The translations under genes were made by a program, and so were the position numbers. From Larimichthys crocea (lineage: Eukaryota; Chordata; Actinopteri; Sciaenidae), in assembly GCF_000972845.2 (NCBI RefSeq), contig NC_040022.1:11378711-11442710 (forward strand): a DNA stretch of 64,000 nucleotides, read 5' to 3'. Below, one piece after another: positions 12,755 through 26,613 of this stretch (positions are counted from its first letter, which is position 1; each line of letters starts with the position of its first letter). The notes beneath the pieces are model-generated. The model had not been told where the DNA came from, ran no database searches, and saw nothing but the letters and a program-made list of their open reading frames with translations.

Positions 12755-15700
12755 CTCCTCAGGAGCTCCGCTGCCAGGAAAGAAGTTTCCATCGTCGTAG
12801 CGGTGGAGGGAGATGTAGAGGACGTTGGGGTCACTGTAGAAGGCCTGCTGGGTGCCGTTGCCATGGTGAATGTCCTGCAGTGACAGGTGTCAGAGTGGCA
12901 TCAGCGAGAAGGTCAACGGGTTGTTATGAGAGAGACACTGATTTGTTAGCTGCTGCCGCAAGGAATTGTGGGGCAGATTTATCTCCTTTCCTTTTCGTAA
13001 AGGGTGGCCCAGTGTATCCTATGCTCAAGGCGTTAAGAAAGGAAGCACTGAAGCCTTTCCTTTCCTTTCCTTTCCTGTCCTTTCCTTAATTTAAAGATTT
13101 TGTACAGCTCTTATGACTGCTACGTGAATACTTCCTTGGACTTGAAGTAAGATCAACTATCGTTTCTCTGTGACCTGTGTGGACGTTTAAACTGGGCCAA
13201 ATGGGACAGTGCCCACAAGCCAACAGTCCAACGGGCCAGCTGGGAGATTCTTTTTCACAACAGTCTAAACAGGCAGCGCTGGAGGATTGAATGAATCAGC
13301 TGGCCTGTAGAATTAGTCAACCCAACTTTATTTATACAGAGCTTTGAACACAACATAGTGCTTTTTTAAGATATAGATATATAAATAGATAAGATATAGC
13401 GATAAGAATACTAATACCAATGGCACATAATGACAACACAAACCTAATTAAGCACAGCTAAAGGCTAGTAAATAAAAGAGCGCTCTAAGGTGACTCTAGA
13501 AAATGAGATGGTGGGAGGAAGATAATGCCATCATTGCAGGGCAGTGATAGAGAATTCTGTGCCTCTTTAACACTTAGTCCTGGATCTCATGACAGACAGA
13601 GGTCTCTGGTCAGATGGGCGCGAGAACGTTTAACACTTGTGTCGTGTAGCAGAGACAGCGTAGATGTCATGGATGGTGGCTTTTGTGCTGCATTTTGAAC
13701 TAGTTGGAGACGGGAGAAGACTCAGTGGATGACTTTGTCCTGGTCAAAGTACAAAAAAATTGATCTGAGTTTGATGCACACAAACATTTTTTTTTTCTGA
13801 CTCAGGAAGTTTTAAAAACACTAACAGACACTTAAATTATAAAAGGAGAACAGAGTTATCCTCCGAGTTAAGATCCACGTGGAATGAACTGAGATAACCA
13901 AGAAAATGTCCCAGATCTGTCATGTGGAGAATGAATCAGCCTCATTTTTTTCTTTATTTTTTGATTAAAGGTGCTGCTTGTTTTTCCTGCGCAGAGAACG
14001 GTGAGAACAAGAGTCGCCTGCTTTGAGGTCAGACAGCTCAGTCTGATTTGTGACAGACTGGCAGACTTCAGATCAGTGGTGCTTTGACATTAAAAAAAAA
14101 TTCATTTTCATTTCATTTTTATTGATGAGTTATGTAATGCTGATAGTTTAGCTAATGTTACGCCGCACTGACACGAACAGTATATAATGTGGGTGAAACG
14201 TTATACATTGTGGTCAAATATCTGCAAACATTCGCTGCAGCCTAATGGTCACATTTGCTACTGTGCTTTATGTTTTTATTACCTCAGAATGAGTTTATAT
14301 CTACAGACACTACGAGTCCTCATCCACAGGGACCTCCATGTTGAACTGCCATCTCACACCAACTCAACACTGAGTCTTGATTGAGTGTTTTACATTTCGC
14401 ATGTTTCATGGCCACCGTGGTTTCTACTTTATGTTAAAGACGCATTATTAAAATGCAGCCTGACATCACACTGCAGCCGCCAGTCAGATGTTAGGATCGG
14501 GCAATTCTCTCCACAGTCAGCCCAAAATGTCTCTGAAGCTGATACTGTCTACAGTATACTCTACCTGTTGTGTTCTGGCTTACTTTATTTCATGTACCAG
14601 ATATTAAATCTGTGTCTGGCTCACAAATTACGCAGCAAAATAGAGACAGGAAGACGTTTAATTTGGTTTTCGTCCAATGGTTGAGTGACAGACAGTGAAT
14701 GAGAGTAAGGGAGTGCCAGCATCAAGATGTGAGTGATTGCTTCATAGCGATTACGGTCAGCATCACCCACAGCCGCTCCCCTCCTTCACCCCACCACACC
14801 CACGCACCACCACACAGCCCTGCAACAATACATAAATACACCACTAGATGCCACTAAATCCTACAAACTTCTCCTCTAAGAGCCAAACAAAAATGTTTAG
14901 TTCTGTCCTTGTGACAATGCTGAGAGATTTTGTTACTCACCCAGTCCACAATGAGGATCTTGCCCACTCCCAGTTTCTGCTGCAGCAGCTTGGCAGTGAT
15001 GGCTACTGAATTAAAGAAGCAAAAGCCCCTGTTTTCACACACACACACACACACACACGCGCACACACACAAAGAGAAAGTGGTACAAAATGTTAATCAT
15101 CACTTAAAATGTGATGTATTCAAATATGCAGTGTATCAATGATGTTGTGGGTGTACTGACATGGCGGTGGACTCCTCAGCATGGTGACCTGGTGGACGAA
15201 CCACTGCGAAGCCGTTCTGATACAAAAACAGACACAGAGTGAAGGACGGGTAAGACACTGTGTTTACACTTTGTTTTCAGTAAACCGCGTACGTTTCCAC
15301 ACACGTGTTACCTTCAGCTCCCCCGCCGCAACTCTGAAGGCCAGCTCGATGACTGAGCCGACCGCCATGCGTACCGCTGCCGACGAGTGCATCTCATTCC
15401 ACACGGTGTCACTGTCCACCTGGAGGAGGAGGGTCAGCACAGAGTTCAGACCGTCAGACCAGAGCTAAAACACTGACATCCAAACAGACAGACAAGTAGA
15501 AAGATATCCTCACCCCTATTCCTCCACAGGGGAGAACAGCATACATCTTTTGGCTGATTGGACCTGAAACAACCAATCAGAGTAGAGGTTAGAGGTGTTT
15601 CAGTGTGTGAATTAGGAAGAATAATAGTAGGAAGACAGTGAATTAAACTGCTGCCAATTGTAGCTGCTGTTCGCTAATGTTAGCTCAGTCTATTATCAGG

Positions 15701-18700
15701 GCTGTCTGGACTGTGAGCTCAGAGGTTTTGACCTGTGGGGGAATTCTAACAACACCAAAACGGACACCGTTTCAGAGCCAGGTAGTTGGGCTCAGCAGAG
15801 AGGATGCTAATGGAGTAAGTTTGACCGAGTGACCGAGGGACTGACTTTTAGTTGTCGGTGGGAGCTTGGTGAGATAAAAGGCTGAAAGACAGACGACGAG
15901 CTGGGTAATATCAGCTGGCTGCTAAGCCTTGTGTTGTTGACTTTGCTTGATGTTTGGCTGTTGAATCGCTTTTGATCATAAATAATGTTTATGTACAACA
16001 GCAGTAATGCACTGCAATGCAAATACCAATTTCTACGTAGTCTAGCTTTGAGGCAATAATCCTTATGGGGATACAGGTTTTGTTTGTATTAATAAAGAAA
16101 CATCTACACAGCTCCAATCTAACAAAGACACATTCGACTCACAATTTCATGAAACAATTACTTCCGCTTATGCCGTGATAAACACGTCTATAACTTTTAG
16201 ACAAACAGAAACTCTGCTGTTTGAAACATGGCTTGTAGCAGTCAGTCATGTGGTCTCCACAGCCTGGTTTGCCCTGACTAGATAAGTGTACATAAAGCAG
16301 TTAAAATGAGCTACAACAGTAACAGGCAATCTAATAATGTCAGATATAATAACATCAGTCACATGAGACATTTTCATCTGATTAACTTTGACTGTTGATA
16401 CTTGAAGTACACTTTAGTGATGATACTTTTATTGAAGTAGGATTTTAATGCTGAGTTTTACACTCTAGTACTTTTACTTAGAGATCTGAGTACTTCCTGT
16501 CAGGGTGTTTTGAACTTCAGAGTGTCGTCGGCACGTTTAGATGTGTGAATGTAGAGTTCAGCTCAGTTTTCAGCAGTAACATGTTGACAGCATCAGATCT
16601 GACAGACAGACAGACAGTTACCCAGCAGTTTCTTGTGGTCCAGTTTGTGTCGATTCAGTGGACTGGTTCCATACAGCAGAGTGTGGAACTCTGAATGGAC
16701 GGACTGGATCTCATCCAGAGATGCTTTACGCCCACGAATCCTCTGCTCACACACACACACAGACGGAGGGAGAATGAGTAAGGAGTTTGCACATTTTAAA
16801 TTTGCATGTAAGAGAAAAATAATAGAATGGGACATTTGGGAATTAAAAAAAAAAGGGATGTTGGTGTGTATGGATGAAGAGAAGATGTGCTGATGGCGTG
16901 ATGCTAAAACAAGATCAGCTGTGCTAACAAAGGCTTTCTACTCCACTCACTTTCTCTGGGAGGTGAATGTTGGCAGTGTATTGCAGTGCATGCTGGGATA
17001 GCCTGCAGCGTGAGCACCAGCCGTGACATTACATCATTGTGGGCGTAGCAATTCTACGAGGTCCTGTTTGCAAAGTGTGTGTGTGTGTGTGTGTGTGTGT
17101 GTACCTCGCAGCGGCCCAGCAGGCCCGTCTCCTGCAGTCTGGACCAGATGCTTTGCACTCTCCCAGCATGCTCCGGGTGGATGTGAGCGTTGCCGCACAC
17201 ACACTGATGCTTCAACATCAGACTGTCGTATACGAGCCCTTCAAACGAGAGAGCAGAAGACAACAGGAAGATGGGCGTGAGTACTACAAAAGTAAAAGCC
17301 AAAAATAGAGAAATACATAAAACTAGATGGTGCACAGATAACGCCTCACATGATAAATGATCAGCAAAAACATGTGTGTTCATGGTTCCCACATTGTGTT
17401 TTGCAGTAGCAGCAAAAGGCCACTAGGTGTCAGTAGCTATGAGATATAGATGTGAGACGTGCAGGACAACACAACACAAACCTCAGGTAGACTCTGTTAG
17501 GAAAGACTTATCTGAATACACTATTTACGTTTCACGTATATAGGACTCATAGTTTATGGAGAGTTTGACATTTATGGAGACTGTCCTCCTCTCCTTCCAA
17601 ATGCCACAAAAAGCTCCAAACTTCCTCAAGACCTTTTTTAAAAAAAGCTGCTGAGAGCTTAAAGAATGGGCAGTGTTGACTCTGTCGCTATGAATGACAT
17701 GTTTTCTGAATGAACCTACTCACAATGTCCACAGTGATTGGTTGACAGGTGATGGGTCTGTCTAAGTTGATATTATATTATGTTATGGACTGCTCCATGT
17801 TCCCCATTACTCGTGAACAAGACCGTAGCAGGCGAAGCTCAAAATGAACTTCCTCCACCGGGTGGCCGGGCTCAGCCTTAGAGATAGGGTGAGGAACTTG
17901 GACATTCAGAAGGAGCTCGGAGTAGAGCCGCTACTCCTTCGGGTTGAAAGGAGCCAGCTGAGGTGATCCGGGCATCTGATTAGGACGCCCCGCTGGGCGC
18001 CTCCCTTTGAAGATGCTCTGGGCACCTCTAACTAGGAGGCAGATCCAGAAACTGCTGGAGGGACTATATAACTCAGGCTACTTGTAGCCTGAGGATGTTG
18101 TGAAGGGTTAACAGCGTTAAGCACAAGACCAGGATGTGTTCTAGTCTTACTAGTTATTTTAAAAGTCAGAGTTTATGTCCACTGAGGCTTTTATTGTGAA
18201 AACAAATACAGGAAATGAGTATGTACTACAAACAGGTGGTTTCATGTTTGGATGATCAAAACTACTCAAAACTACCAAAAGATTAGCAACATTAGACAAA
18301 ACATTAGTTACAAATGTATGTTATTTTAGTCAGTTCACTGTCACCCAACAGAGAGTCAGCTCCCTGTTGCCAGGCAACAAGCATGGTGGCTTACAGTAGG
18401 CGGACTGGTGCCGGTGATGTCAAACAAACTCTCCTCCTGATAACAAACCAGATGTGTGTGAAACAAAAACAAAAACTGACCGGTGGTGAAGAGGTGTTTG
18501 ATGGGATTGACAGTGGCTGCGGGGGAGGACTGCGCTCTTCCCAGGGGTCTGTGGGACAACGAAGACTGGAACACACCCAGCTGCTGCAAGGCCTGATGGG
18601 AAGCAGATGAGAGACACAGGGGGAGAGAGAGAGAGTGAGTTATGATTCACAGCAGAGGGATGAATCACAGATCAATCCATTCACTGCAGAGACAGTGTGT

Positions 18701-18939
18701 GTGTGTTTAAAACATGACAGAATGCTTAACATCACCCCCCCAGTCTCTCTCCTGTCATCACACACACTGCTGTATACTTGCCGTGTGTGAAAACATGCCA
18801 TATATTGACATAATGACAGATTATTGTTTGTTTGATTGATAAAAAATGCTGCTACGACACTTTTTATGACAACAAGTGTTATGCTTGCCTTAAGTTTTGG
18901 ATCGACTGTCCTGAAATTTCACCTTTGAAAGGTGAAAAT

Positions 18940-18982
<43 letters not shown>

Positions 18983-21900
18983 GTAGTGTCTATATATAGG
19001 GGGTGTTGCTGTGCTCCCTGCTGCGAACTGGGTGACTCATCATCGTGAGTCGGTGGACACTAAAACACACACAAACACACACACACACACACACACACAC
19101 TTGAAGATATGCAGACATACAGCCACACACAGCGAAGAGTCCAGTGGTTGAGTCACCGGCTGGTGATGTCACTGCAGCATCAACAATTGTGTGTGGGTTT
19201 GCGTGTGTGTGTCTCTCCGCTCAAGTTTGACTGGACACCCAGCAGCGGAGCTCGAGCTCGAGTTTGTCTCCGTCCGAGCGCGTTTCCTGCGCATGCACGC
19301 CGTGTATGTCGCAAAACAGACAGAACGCGACAAGCGTGCGTCACAAAAAAAGTCTTGCGCTTGTGTTCCATTCAAATCCCACTCTTCTCTGTTTGTGTAA
19401 AATGTCAAAGCTTTCTTCTGATGACTCATCCTGCACTTGTGTGCTTCAGCAAAAAATAAATATATATAGATGTGATTGCACATTTTAGACTGATCCATTC
19501 AAACTTTTCCTCAAATAAGAGCTGTCTCCTCCTCCTCAGGCACAAACAGTGGCCAGGGGTCAGATGTGTGTATTTGGGTGCGCTGAGGCAATAACAGCAT
19601 TGGAGTGTGTAGGTTTGTTTTGTTAAACAGAACTCTATTAATTTAGCAACACACTCATTATGTTCAGTTTTTAAAAAAAAGGATCAAAACGACATAACAG
19701 AAACAGAACTATCATCTTCCATTCATACTTTTGTTCACCCACAATGCAACTCGACTGAAATCACCTGATTGTACAGATTCAACATCTTTCATTTTCAGTC
19801 GACGCTGACTCAAGTGGCATTACTTGAGACAACATCAAGTCCAACTCAAGTTGTCTGCTAAAACAAACATATCCAATCTGCAAAGCACATATCGCGCTGC
19901 GTAAAGCCAGTGAAGTGGCTGGCAGCCAGACAGCAGTCGGAGACACAACACAACTTCATGAACAACTTCATGAGTAAGCTGATGAACCAGCAGCATGGTC
20001 TTGTGTTACACCTGCTCTTGCTGAACACCTGCAGGGGAGGACTGCAGGTGACCCTCACCCTAACCTTGTCTTGCTAACCCTAACCCTAGCCTGGATCTAA
20101 ACACCCTGGATCGGTCACTCACCATGGTTTTAACCACTACAACCTCTTCCAAGAAGATTATTCTAACCCTAAACACTTGGGCTCCTTGCCTAACCACAAC
20201 CACCTAATCTCTGGCGTACTCTAGACCCGGACATCTCCTCCACATGCTGGCCTTCAGACTTTGGACATCCTCCACCCTAACCCCTCCCCAGACAGTTATC
20301 CAACCCCTTACCACCCAGGCTTCTTGCCTATCCCTAACTGCCTAGTACTTCAGACCCTACATCTTGTAGCTGAGGTGGGTTGCCATGGGTGTGTCTATAC
20401 CTATAACCGCTGTGAAACAATCAGGAAATAACTTTTATTTCTCTGATTAATAACAGCTTTATCGAGGCCGGCGCTCGCTCTCTGTTGTTGTAACTCTGTC
20501 TCTCTACCAAAGCCCTCTCTCTCTCCCTCTAATCTCATCGGACACAAATCAAATTAAACTTCTTCGTGTCATTATTTTGCAGTGTAAATTGTGAGTCGGA
20601 CTCAGATTTAGAAACTGGTACATGAAATAAACAGTGAGAACACACAGACAGGTAGATGATCAGAGTTTAGTCTGTGAATCCACCTGGATAGTCTCTGCTT
20701 CAGAGACATTTCATGCTGTCTGTGGAGGTTTGACCGATCTGAGTATCTGATTGGCTTGTGGAGTGTGATGAGGGGCTCCATTTTCCCAAAAGTTGAATCT
20801 GGTTCAACTTCTCTCCCGGACGCCGGCGACGTTTTTTGCAGCAACCCCTGCGTTTGCTGACTGCCGGTGCGGAAACGCACGACCCTCCACTGAAATGAAT
20901 GAAAAGACCTCGTTTTTGCCGCGCCGCCTGTTCCTGTCTGAATGCCCACTTAGCCCCAGAACAGTGCAGTATCCTGTTTGTCTTTTTTTCCCCAGGCTGG
21001 CGAAGTCATGACCCGCCATGATCTAACCAACCAAAACCAACGAAGCCAACGGATCCTAAGCCAATCACGGACGAGTAGAGAAAGGTTAGGCGTTGGCACT
21101 GGCATCTACTGGATTAGAGTAGAGAACTAGAGTTCCTGAAGTGTAACGTTAGCCAGAGCTAGCTAAATGTCAATATCAAAGTAGATGTTCATGTTTAAAA
21201 ATGGTTTGACCTGAGCCAATGATACAACAAAGATAGCAGTCATACAGCAAGATAATTTACCGGTATATTTTGGACACACTTGTATTGGAACGGTACTCGA
21301 TATCCACTGATACACAAAGTTGAGGTTTCGGGATCAGAATGGGGAAGGAAAAAATTGTACTTCGTCAAATTTTGGTAAACCAAAAATATGTACTTTACAT
21401 TGAAAGCAGATCATGTTATGTAATGACCTCACCAAAGCACAATGTGCTGTTTCTCTGAAGAACAGCATCCAAAAAGGATATCTAGTTGTGATACTCAAAA
21501 AACAAACAGCTCACTGCAGATCTCTGTGTGTGAAAACAATTGTGCGAGGGTGAAAAACACCTGAAGCCATCTCAGGTTTGGACTAAAGCAACGGGCCCAC
21601 CGTTGGCTGTGATGACTCAGATAGCTAACGCTACAGCAACATCTGTAAAAGAGCAAACACAGTGAGAAAGAAAACAGCAGGAGGCTGGCTGATGATGCAG
21701 TTTTGTGATTCATCTCTCTGTGGGATGATGCTGCGTAACCAAAATGTCCTGAATTTAAGACCAACCTGGCAGGCCCCCACAGCCCCATCAGATGAGTTTC
21801 CGCCATCGATCCCACCCATCACTTTTTTAAACAATAACATAAACAAGTAAGAATAAGACACAACAGAATGACAAAGATTGGAAATCACAAATAACCAAAT

Positions 21901-24900
21901 AATAACAAATAACCGCTGGCACGTGCAGGGGAGAGGTTGATCCAGACCTCCAACTTTTGGGAAAACTGAGCCCGACGTCACGCTCCGCAAGCTCTGAAGC
22001 AGAAACTATCCACTGCGAGTCAGGCTATCGTAGCTGGTAGCCTCCAAGATGTTCATCAAGGAGAACACAAACATGAGGATGTATTCTTTTTGATGATTCA
22101 ACGAGCGACTCCACAAATATCAGTTTCTTAGAATATAAGTGGATGTGTATGGAGCTGCTGAGACACACTGCGGCACATTCAGTCTCTGCAGAGAGCAGCA
22201 TTGCGTTCACACACAAACCTGTGTGTAGGTCCCTCTCTCCTCTTCGTCATCCTCCCTCAGCTGGATGACGTCCTCTTCTTCCTCCTCTTCATCCAGCTCG
22301 CTCTCCGTACTCTCCCCTTTCACATGCACTCCCCCGTGCTCCTCGTCGCCCTTCATATGCACGCCAAGTCGCTCGGAAGAGGGTGTGCTGTCATCAGAGC
22401 CCTCTTTCTGAAGCCTGATTGGTCAGAATAACAGGGCAGACAACAGGTTTAAAATAACATATGGATATAGATACATTACGATACATTACATTACACGTTA
22501 ATCAGTCATTCATACTGATTGGTTGTCAGAAATGCCTCACCTGTGAAGGCTCGGCCCTCCGTCATCCTCCTGCATGTCATTGGTCTCTGTTAGCTCCTCC
22601 TCTGTCTCCTCTGGGTGGGTGGGCGGTGGCCTGGGAAGCTCTGCCCCCTTCGATAGCATCTACACACACACACGCAAGGTAGTGTCAGTGTTTGAATGCA
22701 TGTGTGTGTTTGTGTATGTGTTTGTGTGAACTTGTGTACCTTGTAGTGTTTCTCCAGGAAGTGCTGATGTTGCTGTTGGACCACTAGCTGCTGCAGCGCC
22801 TGGGGGGACTGGGGCAAAGGTGCACTCTGGGTCCGAGCCAATGGCCGGTGGCGAGGCAGCTTGTTGACCGACCGCATGCCGCTGGACACGCCCCTCTCTG
22901 CCGTAACCAGCGGCGACTGGCTGTACATGGGGACTGAGTGGGTGAAGGGACAGAGCACAAAGACAATGAGTTAGGGTCACTACCGTGAACGTTAGCATTG
23001 ACTTCAGTGTACTTGTGTGTGTGAGTATACCAGCTAGCATAGCAGTCTGTTGTCTGGCCTGTTCCAGCAGTAGTACATGTTGCAGTAACGAGGAATGGGC
23101 AGAATGAGAGCTGGGCGGCGGTGTCTCCACATCATGCCCCACCCCTTAAAAGAAACATCATTACCAGTTCAGAATAATCCATACATATTATTATTATTAA
23201 CCTAATAATTTAAACATAAGAACTTAAATGATCAGAAGTTTACCTGCAGGTAGGGAGGAGGTGGATAGAAACTTCCCTGTTAGAGCTCCGCCCCCTCGCA
23301 GTGATTGGATGGCTTGGCGCTCGGCTTCTTGTTGAGCCGACAGCTTCTGAGAGGGCTGTAGAGGGGAGAAGGGCTGTTACTGTGGTAACCACACTGACAA
23401 AGTAACTTGCGAGTGTTACGATTTAGGGGTATTGATGAGAACTGTGATGTTTACCCACCGTGATGTGTGTGTTGGCCGGGAGACCCAAGGAGATATTCGG
23501 CAAGGAGGGCGAGGTGTAGAGATTCAGAGGACTCAATGTCCCATCAGCCCCCAGCGTCTGATGGAGAGATCTCAGCTGCAGGCAGACAGACACACAGGCA
23601 GACTTTAAGTATGCTCTGTAGAATCTTAGCAGTAGTTGATGTAAGGTAATACATAAAGAAAATTAATCCATGTTGCCATAGTAACCATTCTTTTAACATC
23701 TACTGTAAGCACTTGACCATCATCTCATATCAACAAAGTTTGCCACACTTAAAGAATGCAACCAAATTTGTCCAGCTGTTTTAACCCATATCCTGGCTAG
23801 CTAGCATTTACAAGCATCATTATCCCTGTTAACATAGGCAAACCACTTCCCAGAAATTATGTTTCAGTGGACATTTTCCACATCTAAATTTTTTTTAACA
23901 GTTGAGCCCAGTTTTTTATCCATAACAAACATCTTAATAATTCTTCATTCTTTTCTGGGACTGTTAATTGTGGTGTACCCCAAGGCTCCATTTTAGGCCC
24001 CTTTTACTTTGCCTTACTAATGCTTCTTCTGAGATCTGTGGATATATAACATTCCTTATCGTTGGCGCACTGACGATATGCAGCTATATTTCCCCTTTAG
24101 ACAACAAACACATGATGTTCAGTCTCTTCTCAGCTGACTGAAAGATGCCAAATGCCCAATGGCCAATAATATAAAGCAATACAAAGCGTCCTGACCCTAA
24201 TGTGCTAGGAATACAGAAAACAACTAAATATTTCTTTTTTATGTATTTTAAATTTCACTTTGGTTAACAATTGTTCTGTAAATGTACAAATTAACTTTTC
24301 TTGAACCACAGTGAACTGTAATTGGCGCGTTCAAGCTGTCTGTCAGTACAAAAAAACTGAATGGTGACAACGAAACCAACCTGTGTTCTGCATGAGTCAG
24401 CGCGCATAACTTTACATTTACTTAAAATAAACTGTGTGTGTACCTCAGTCTGTATGTTGGGCACCGATCCCGTGTTGCCATTAGCTATAGCTGAATTGGA
24501 ACTGTTGGGACTGCTGGGACCTGAACCTGGAGCGCTATTACAGAGAGAGGAGACTGGTGGAGATACATAGACAGACAGAAAAAGAGAGAGAGGAGTTAAT
24601 CATTGAGTTCATGTATAAAAATGCCTTATGTATTATTAATATAATTTATAACCTTTTAACCTTATAACCATTTCTAATACTTTTTCTGTCTGTTTTCAAC
24701 TTTATGTTCATGTACAGTATGTGTGTGTGTGTGTGTGTTCACCTGATATCTCTATAGCTCTCTTCTTAAAAGTGCTGATAACTGTTCCATCCTTCCTGCG
24801 AAGGAGCGGAGAACTCCGCCTCTCTGCCACCTTCTGCTTCAACCGCGAGCGCACCTTCAGGTTGGGCTCTGAGACTGAAGAGACATGGAGAGACAGAAGA

Positions 24901-26113
24901 AGTGAAACCTGCTCTGTGATCACGTCGACCTTTTTTGATAGAGAACAGAGTCTGCCCTTTTTGAGTTTTAAATCTTGTCTTGTTTAATTAGCATTTTTCT
25001 AATGTGTGTGTTTCATTGTGGAGTGCTGTGTTTTGTTTGGCAGAGAATTTGATGGGGGTATTTTAAGGTGGCTGGTGATTTGCCAACAGGAGACTATCAG
25101 GGCGGATACAGGCTGTCTGGTAATCCTACATCACATTTTGGCTGGCTGCACGTGTTGGCTGGCTGATTTGTTTGCTGGATGAGCAGCTACAGTGGGTGTA
25201 TTTTAAGGTGGCTTTGGTCTCAAAGTCAAGGTTAAGGGCACGGAGCAGGAAGAGGGAGAAAAAGCATCCAGGTTTTATTGGTTTGAACTGTCTGAACAGT
25301 ATCCAGCAGTCCTGTTTCCAGGAAAACCTGGATGTCTTGTTATTGCTAACCCTTTGACTATGTGGCATCAGATCAGATCAACAGATCTGACTGAGCAAGA
25401 ACTGGACGCAGGCATGAAGAAGAGTTGCAAGTGATTTTAATGTCAAGATTTTAAAATGATGCTATAGAACAATGTATTTTTGTTCTCATGTGTGAGGCTG
25501 CAGGAGCCTGAAGTATCCCAGGACACATTGGAAGATATTTACTGAGCAGGTAATTAGAAAAATGACAGAACCATAGATGTAAATGAGCCTCATTCCTGTA
25601 TGAAATCAAATGTCCTGTGAGTCATTTTCATCCAGATTTAGTGAAAGTTTTAAATGAAAATCAACGGAAAAATAATACCCAAAATAAACAAACTAACCCA
25701 CTACTGATCACACACAGCTACACACTTACAACATATACATCATGATAAATTCCCAAAGTCTCTGCTGCAAAAACACCAAACTTTCCACCTCAGCCATGAG
25801 TCTTTTTTTTTTTTTTTTTAAATCAGCAAACTAAAAAGTGCACATGAACACAGGTGGGTGGAAATTCACTTCCTAGTTCCAAAATCACTTTGCATTTGAA
25901 TGAGAAATCTGCAACTGTTATTGTAAACTACACACGAGCCACGTAAGGATAGAAAAGCATGACGGACATAAAAATATGAACCTCTGACCTCACACAGACA
26001 TGTTCAGAGAAGATGCTTGACATGCTATCAGTTATATCTGAAACTGTGTGTGTGTTGATGAACCTCCTCCCTGGTGAGTCAGACTGGCACTGACTCACAC
26101 ACACACACACACA

Positions 26114-26144
<31 letters not shown>

Positions 26145-26438
26145 TATATATATATATATATAGATATATATTATATATACTAACCACACATAATACATAT
26201 ACATAGATACACACACATAAACATATTATAATATACATACATACACACATATATACATATATACAACACACATACACAATATATATACATACATACACAC
26301 ATATATATATACATACACACACATATATACATACACATACATCTACACACACACACATATATAATATATATATTATATATATTATATACATATATATATA
26401 TTTTATATATATATATATATATATAATATATATATATA

Positions 26439-26479
<41 letters not shown>

Positions 26480-26579
26480 CACACACACACACACACACCA
26501 AACATATATATATAAATAAATAAACACATCACACTCCACCTCCGCATTGTTCTTTATCAAATTACTTGTACATGGCAAG

Positions 26580-26613
<34 letters not shown>

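Noticed and set aside
22398..22414. Acceptor GGCTTCAG for hdac5 exon 14
   Set aside because: It would put the exon in the wrong frame after exon 13 and reach a stop; the acceptor CCAATCAG seven bases upstream keeps the frame.
22660..23142. A 160-codon - strand open frame that could be taken as one exon
   Set aside because: In its first part it coincides with hdac5 exon 11, then reads through the intron and continues out of frame over exon 12 and a CA repeat. Splicing at GTATAC restores the known protein.
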